A DNA stretch of 64,000 nucleotides, from positions 91,001-155,000 of the forward strand of contig JADJYM010000001.1 in assembly GCA_016719755.1 (NCBI GenBank), given 5' to 3'. The notes under the pieces were generated by a model, which worked only from the letters and a program-made list of their open reading frames with translations, was not told where the DNA came from and ran no database searches. The position numbers and the translations under genes are program-made. The first letter of the stretch is position 1; every line of letters starts with the position of its first letter. This DNA comes from Novosphingobium sp. (lineage in GTDB: Bacteria; Pseudomonadota; Alphaproteobacteria; Sphingomonadales; Sphingomonadaceae). Shown piece after piece: positions 61,189 to 64,000 of this stretch.

Positions 61189-61248
61189 GGCGCCCACATA
61201 GGCGCGGCGGCATCAAACGGAAAGGCGTGTCGCTGGCGACCGCGCGGG

Positions 61249-62157
61249 CTACATCGCTCCGGCTGGCAGGTCGAACATGATGCGGCGGGTGGAAAAGTCG
61301 ATTGCCACCCGGTCCAGCGCGCGCAGATCGCGCATCCCCAGCAGCAGGGCGGGGCGCTTTGCGAGTCCGAGTGCCTCGAACGGCGGCGAATCCGCGTAGG
61401 CGATCATCACGTTGACGAACTTCACCTGGTCGAGCACCAGCTCGCGCGCGAACCCGACGTCGGCCTGGATTTGCTGGCCAGTGACCGAATGGAGCGTGGT
61501 CTGGTCGCTCATCCGCTTGCGGTGGGCCATCGCGTTCTGCAGCGCGCGGTTGCCGATCGAGGTTTCCGCGCCGGTATCGATCACCACCTCGGTGGAGATT
61601 CCGTCGATCTTCGCATTGGCCATGATCAGCTGGCCCGAGCGGCGGCGCGCGGTGACGACGATATCGAAGCCCCTGCTGCCGCCAAGCGCCTTGGCCTCGT
61701 CCACCGCGATCAGCCGCTTGCGGAAGTCGATCAGCACCCGCTGGCCCTGCAGGGAATCGAGCCCGAGAATGCCGTCGGCGCCGATGTTGGTCTCTTCCAG
61801 CAGAGGGGAAAGAATGGCGTAATAGCTGCGGCTGCCCAGATCGATCTGTTCGACCTGCACGGTATCGACCATCTCGCTGCCCGCTACCCCGATTAGCCGG
61901 GCGCGGCCTTCGGGCGCGAGCGAGAGACGGGAGGCCAGCGATTTCGACAGGACGGTGTTCTGCGCGCCGGTATCGATCAGGAATTCGAACGGTCCCTGCT
62001 CGATCACCTTGACCGGCACGGTCATCCGGTCGTGCATGTCGCGGCCCAGCGTGATGACATCGACATCGGAGGCCTGCTGGCTGGCGTCCTGCCCGGCCAT
62101 CACCGGCACGGCGGCCATCAACGGCAGAAGCGGTAGCAGAATCGGACTCATCGCCAT
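61249..62157 (-). CDS. Two-lobed retropepsin-like aspartic protease, exported
   Basis: The 302-residue protein has a signal peptide (ending AVPVMAG) and two lobes, each with an aspartic protease active-site loop: FLIDTGAQNT (Asp62) and VVIDTGAETS (Asp194). LGLD (ILGLDSL) and LGMRDL segments follow each. Retroviral-type proteases have a single lobe and dimerise; here both lobes are on one chain, as in pepsins. It would be periplasmic or surface-attached. Its targets are not known. It follows the ABC transporter gene in a convergent-free region. Confidence 0.88.
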   Translation of the reverse strand: MAMSPILLPLLPLMAAVPVMAGQDASQQASDVDVITLGRDMHDRMTVPVKVIEQGPFEFLIDTGAQNTVLSKSLASRLSLAPEGRARLIGVAGSEMVDTVQVEQIDLGSRSYYAILSPLLEETNIGADGILGLDSLQGQRVLIDFRKRLIAVDEAKALGGSRGFDIVVTARRRSGQLIMANAKIDGISTEVVIDTGAETSIGNRALQNAMAHRKRMSDQTTLHSVTGQQIQADVGFARELVLDQVKFVNVMIAYADSPPFEALGLAKRPALLLGMRDLRALDRVAIDFSTRRIMFDLPAGAM

Positions 62158-62288
62158 GACTGACCTCCTGCCCCCGGGTGCAGCCTATACACCTTGCGTC
62201 CGCTCACCGCCAAGCTGCTTGTCGAACCATCGCGGCGCTTCGCCGGTCTTTGCCAAACCTTAAGGCGTGGCGGCTAAGTCGCTCAATC

Positions 62289-63224
62289 ATGATCGACCTT
62301 GCCGACCGTGCGCTGCGCAAGCTGCGCGAGCTGCAGTTCAACCGCGATGCCCGCGCCGTGCTGGCGAGCGCGCCGGTGCGCGCGGTCGACGACGGGGTAA
62401 TCCTGTTCTCGATGATCGGGACGCGGGTTGTGTTGCCCTATCTGGTCGCCGCCAAGTCGCTCCACGCCCGGCTGGGCCGGGGGCGCTTCGCGATTCTCGA
62501 CGACGGGACGCTGACCGAGGTCGACAAGGATCTGCTTGCGCGCCATCTCGATCATCCGGAAATCCGCTCGATCCATGCGGTCGACACCGGCGCTGCCCCG
62601 CGTGGCGGGTGCTGGGAACGGCTGCTGACCCTGCTGGAGCTGCGCCGCGATGCCTATGTCATCCAGCTCGATTCCGACACGGTGACGCTTGGCCCGGTGG
62701 AAGAAATCACGCAGGCGATCGCGGCGGGACGCAATTTCACCCTGCGCGGCGACCGGGACGCGGCCTGGCTCCCGGCGGAACACTTTGCCGCCGATCTCGC
62801 CGCGATGCCGGCAAGCGCCCACGTCCAGACCAAGGCCGAATCTGTGATGGCCGAACTGTGCGCCGTGCTGCCCGAACCGCGCCACTACGTGCGTGGCTGT
62901 GCGGGCTTTGCCGGCTTCGCGCCGGGCGGTCTGGACCGCAGCGTCGCCGAAGCGTTCAGCCGCAAGGCGGAAGCAATGCTTGGCCCCGGCGTCTGGTCGC
63001 AGTGGGGCAGTGAACAGGTGATGTCGAACGTGATCGTCGCCAATGAAGGGGAGCCGGTGCTGCTGCCCTATGATCGCTACCTCAACTTCTGGAACGAACC
63101 GGTTGGGGCAGAGGTCGCCTTCGTCCACTTCGTGGGGACCTACCGCTATCACGGCGGTGTCTATGCCCGGGCCGCGACCCGGGCGGTTGCGGCGCTGGAT
63201 GCCGGACTGGCCCGCGCGGCCTGA
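62289..63224 (+). CDS. Glycosyltransferase-like protein (GT-A type)
   Basis: The 311-residue protein has a GT-A-like core with AILDDGTLTEVDKDLL and a DxD motif in YVIQLDSDTVTLG, where a metal-nucleotide sugar would bind. No transmembrane segment is seen. It may transfer a sugar during polysaccharide formation; the family cannot be named. The ATG at 62,289 is preferred. Its stop lies next to the stop of the flippase gene on the other strand, sharing a TGATCA palindrome. Confidence 0.75.
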   Translation: MIDLADRALRKLRELQFNRDARAVLASAPVRAVDDGVILFSMIGTRVVLPYLVAAKSLHARLGRGRFAILDDGTLTEVDKDLLARHLDHPEIRSIHAVDTGAAPRGGCWERLLTLLELRRDAYVIQLDSDTVTLGPVEEITQAIAAGRNFTLRGDRDAAWLPAEHFAADLAAMPASAHVQTKAESVMAELCAVLPEPRHYVRGCAGFAGFAPGGLDRSVAEAFSRKAEAMLGPGVWSQWGSEQVMSNVIVANEGEPVLLPYDRYLNFWNEPVGAEVAFVHFVGTYRYHGGVYARAATRAVAALDAGLARAA

Positions 63225-64000
63225 TCAGCGCCTGAGCGCGAGCGCCAGCAATTCATCCAGCCGCCCGCGCGCAAAGCGCAGCAGCCACAGGCCATAGATC
63301 GCGCCGCCTGCCGCCACCAGCAGGGCAAGGCGCAGCGCCTGGGGCAGGGCGGGAAGAAGCCGGTCCAACAGCATCACGCCCAGGCCCATCGCCGTGCCCG
63401 CCAGAATGGGAGGGAGCAGCCCTTCACCCAGCGCGCGGGGAGAAAGGCCGATTACCGGCAGGGTCCAGACGGCGGACAGCAGGGTCAGCACCGGCCAGGC
63501 CACCAGCCAGGCGATGGCGATTCCGATCGGGCCATGGTTTACGCCCACAAGGTAGCAGACCGGCATCAGCACCGATCCCACGATCGCACTGCGGGTCGAA
63601 AGCCCTGGTCGGCCCAGCGCGCTCGCGGCGGGGCCGAACAGGACGTGGAGCGTCATGAACGGCATGGCCAGTGCCAGCAAGCTGACTACCGGCGCGGCGG
63701 GCAGCCATTTGTCGCCCAGCATAACCCGCACCGCCGGCTCCGCCACGGCCGCCAGCCCCAGGCAGAACGGCATGGCCAGCGTCATGATCAGTCGCACCGA
63801 TTTCAGGAAGCCTGCGGAAACCGCCGCGCGGTCATCCTGGATCTGCGCATAGGCGGAGAAGGCCACCTCGTTGAGCGGCGGCACCACCTTGGTTACAAAG
63901 ATCTGCGCAAGGAACAGCGCCGTGGTGTAGTAACCCAGCTCCTGCGGGGAAAAGGCGCGTCCGGCGATGACGATATCGGCCTGGGTCTGGGTGAACCAGA
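63225..64000 (-). CDS. Oligosaccharide flippase (Wzx-like), 3' part; 5' end outside window
   Basis: The visible part has about 258 residues: YYTTALFLAQIFVTKVVPPLNEVAFSAYA at the start and several hydrophobic segments, such as GIAIAWLVAWPVLTLLSAVW. This is the polysaccharide-export/Wzx type of the MOP superfamily, which flips lipid-linked sugars across the inner membrane. It runs off the window on the minus strand. Convergent with the GT-A-type gene, so the two may both belong to a surface polysaccharide region. Confidence 0.88.
   Translation of the reverse strand, partial: WFTQTQADIVIAGRAFSPQELGYYTTALFLAQIFVTKVVPPLNEVAFSAYAQIQDDRAAVSAGFLKSVRLIMTLAMPFCLGLAAVAEPAVRVMLGDKWLPAAPVVSLLALAMPFMTLHVLFGPAASALGRPGLSTRSAIVGSVLMPVCYLVGVNHGPIGIAIAWLVAWPVLTLLSAVWTLPVIGLSPRALGEGLLPPILAGTAMGLGVMLLDRLLPALPQALRLALLVAAGGAIYGLWLLRFARGRLDELLALALRR

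Noticed and set aside
1-64000. CRISPR arrays, prophage, insertion sequences, integrative elements and rRNA/tRNA genes
   Set aside because: No spaced direct repeats, transposase or integrase reading frames, tRNA-like cloverleaf or rRNA sequence could be recognised by reading either strand; short tRNAs could be missed without a covariance search.

Overview
The window is GC-rich and densely coded on both strands, and it reads as one chromosomal segment of an alphaproteobacterium in the Sphingomonadales, most likely Novosphingobium or a close relative. The evidence is a sphingomonad-type TonB-dependent receptor with an N-terminal plug motif, meta-cleavage lower-pathway genes, many CoA-transferase, acyl-CoA dehydrogenase and polysaccharide-deacetylase genes typical of sphingomonad catabolic regions, and the housekeeping set COQ9, CBP3-type chaperone, BamE, HslVU and an Atm1-type ABC exporter. 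The genus is inferred from gene content only. I see no rRNA, tRNA, CRISPR array, insertion sequence, integrase or phage gene, and no gene-free stretch longer than about 190 bases.

Bases 1-45,480 are a catabolic region. (a) 1-14,130: a 3' fragment of an aldehyde dehydrogenase and a DUF1838 protein, then a minus-strand run (10,147 down to 1,998) of alpha/beta hydrolase, LeuC-like and LeuD-like aconitase-family subunits, an HMG-CoA-lyase-type lyase, a family III CoA-transferase, an amine oxidase and a serine hydrolase. Facing away from it, with start codons 18 bases apart, is a three-gene plus-strand operon of an N-carbamoylsarcosine-amidase-like hydrolase and two NodB/PuuE-type deacetylases. 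(b) 14,211-18,601: a minus-strand operon of MFS transporter, a frameshifted FAD-linked oxidase, a SAM methyltransferase and a small protein. (c) 18,748-30,992: thirteen tightly packed plus-strand genes: CitE-type lyase, MaoC hydratase, acyl-CoA dehydrogenase, two CoA-transferases, MmgE/PrpD protein, PaaK-like ligase, amidase, HapK-like protein, SDR, PuuE-like deacetylase, crotonase and VOC protein. (d) 30,989-45,477: quinone oxidoreductase, FAD monooxygenase, AMDase/maleate-isomerase-like protein, succinate-semialdehyde-type dehydrogenase, an acyl-CoA-dehydrogenase-fold protein, MarR regulator, metallo-beta-lactamase-fold hydrolase, TonB receptor, IclR regulator, and the operon 2-oxopent-4-enoate hydratase / acetaldehyde dehydrogenase / 4-hydroxy-2-oxovalerate aldolase with a ketopantoate-reductase-like gene.

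My reading, which is inference, is that (a) and (c) are two independent routes that end in CoA-dependent cleavage of small branched dicarboxylic acids (citramalate or itaconate type). They are fed by amide- and ring-hydrolysing enzymes, as expected for an N-heterocycle or another amide-containing substrate. Block (d) adds a TonB receptor for uptake and a pyruvate plus acetyl-CoA producing meta-cleavage tail. No ring-cleaving dioxygenase could be recognised, so the growth substrate is unknown.

Bases 45,481-64,000 look like core chromosome: riboflavin genes ribE and ribD, small envelope and metal-handling proteins (YgjP-like, UPF0260, SCO1), an ankyrin protein with COQ9, feoAB behind an iron-regulator-like palindrome, ssb, a PAP2 phosphatase, YceD, a cytochrome bc1 chaperone, BamE, hslVU, an Atm1-like ABC exporter, a two-lobed retropepsin-like protease, a glycosyltransferase-like protein and the 3' part of a flippase running off the window.
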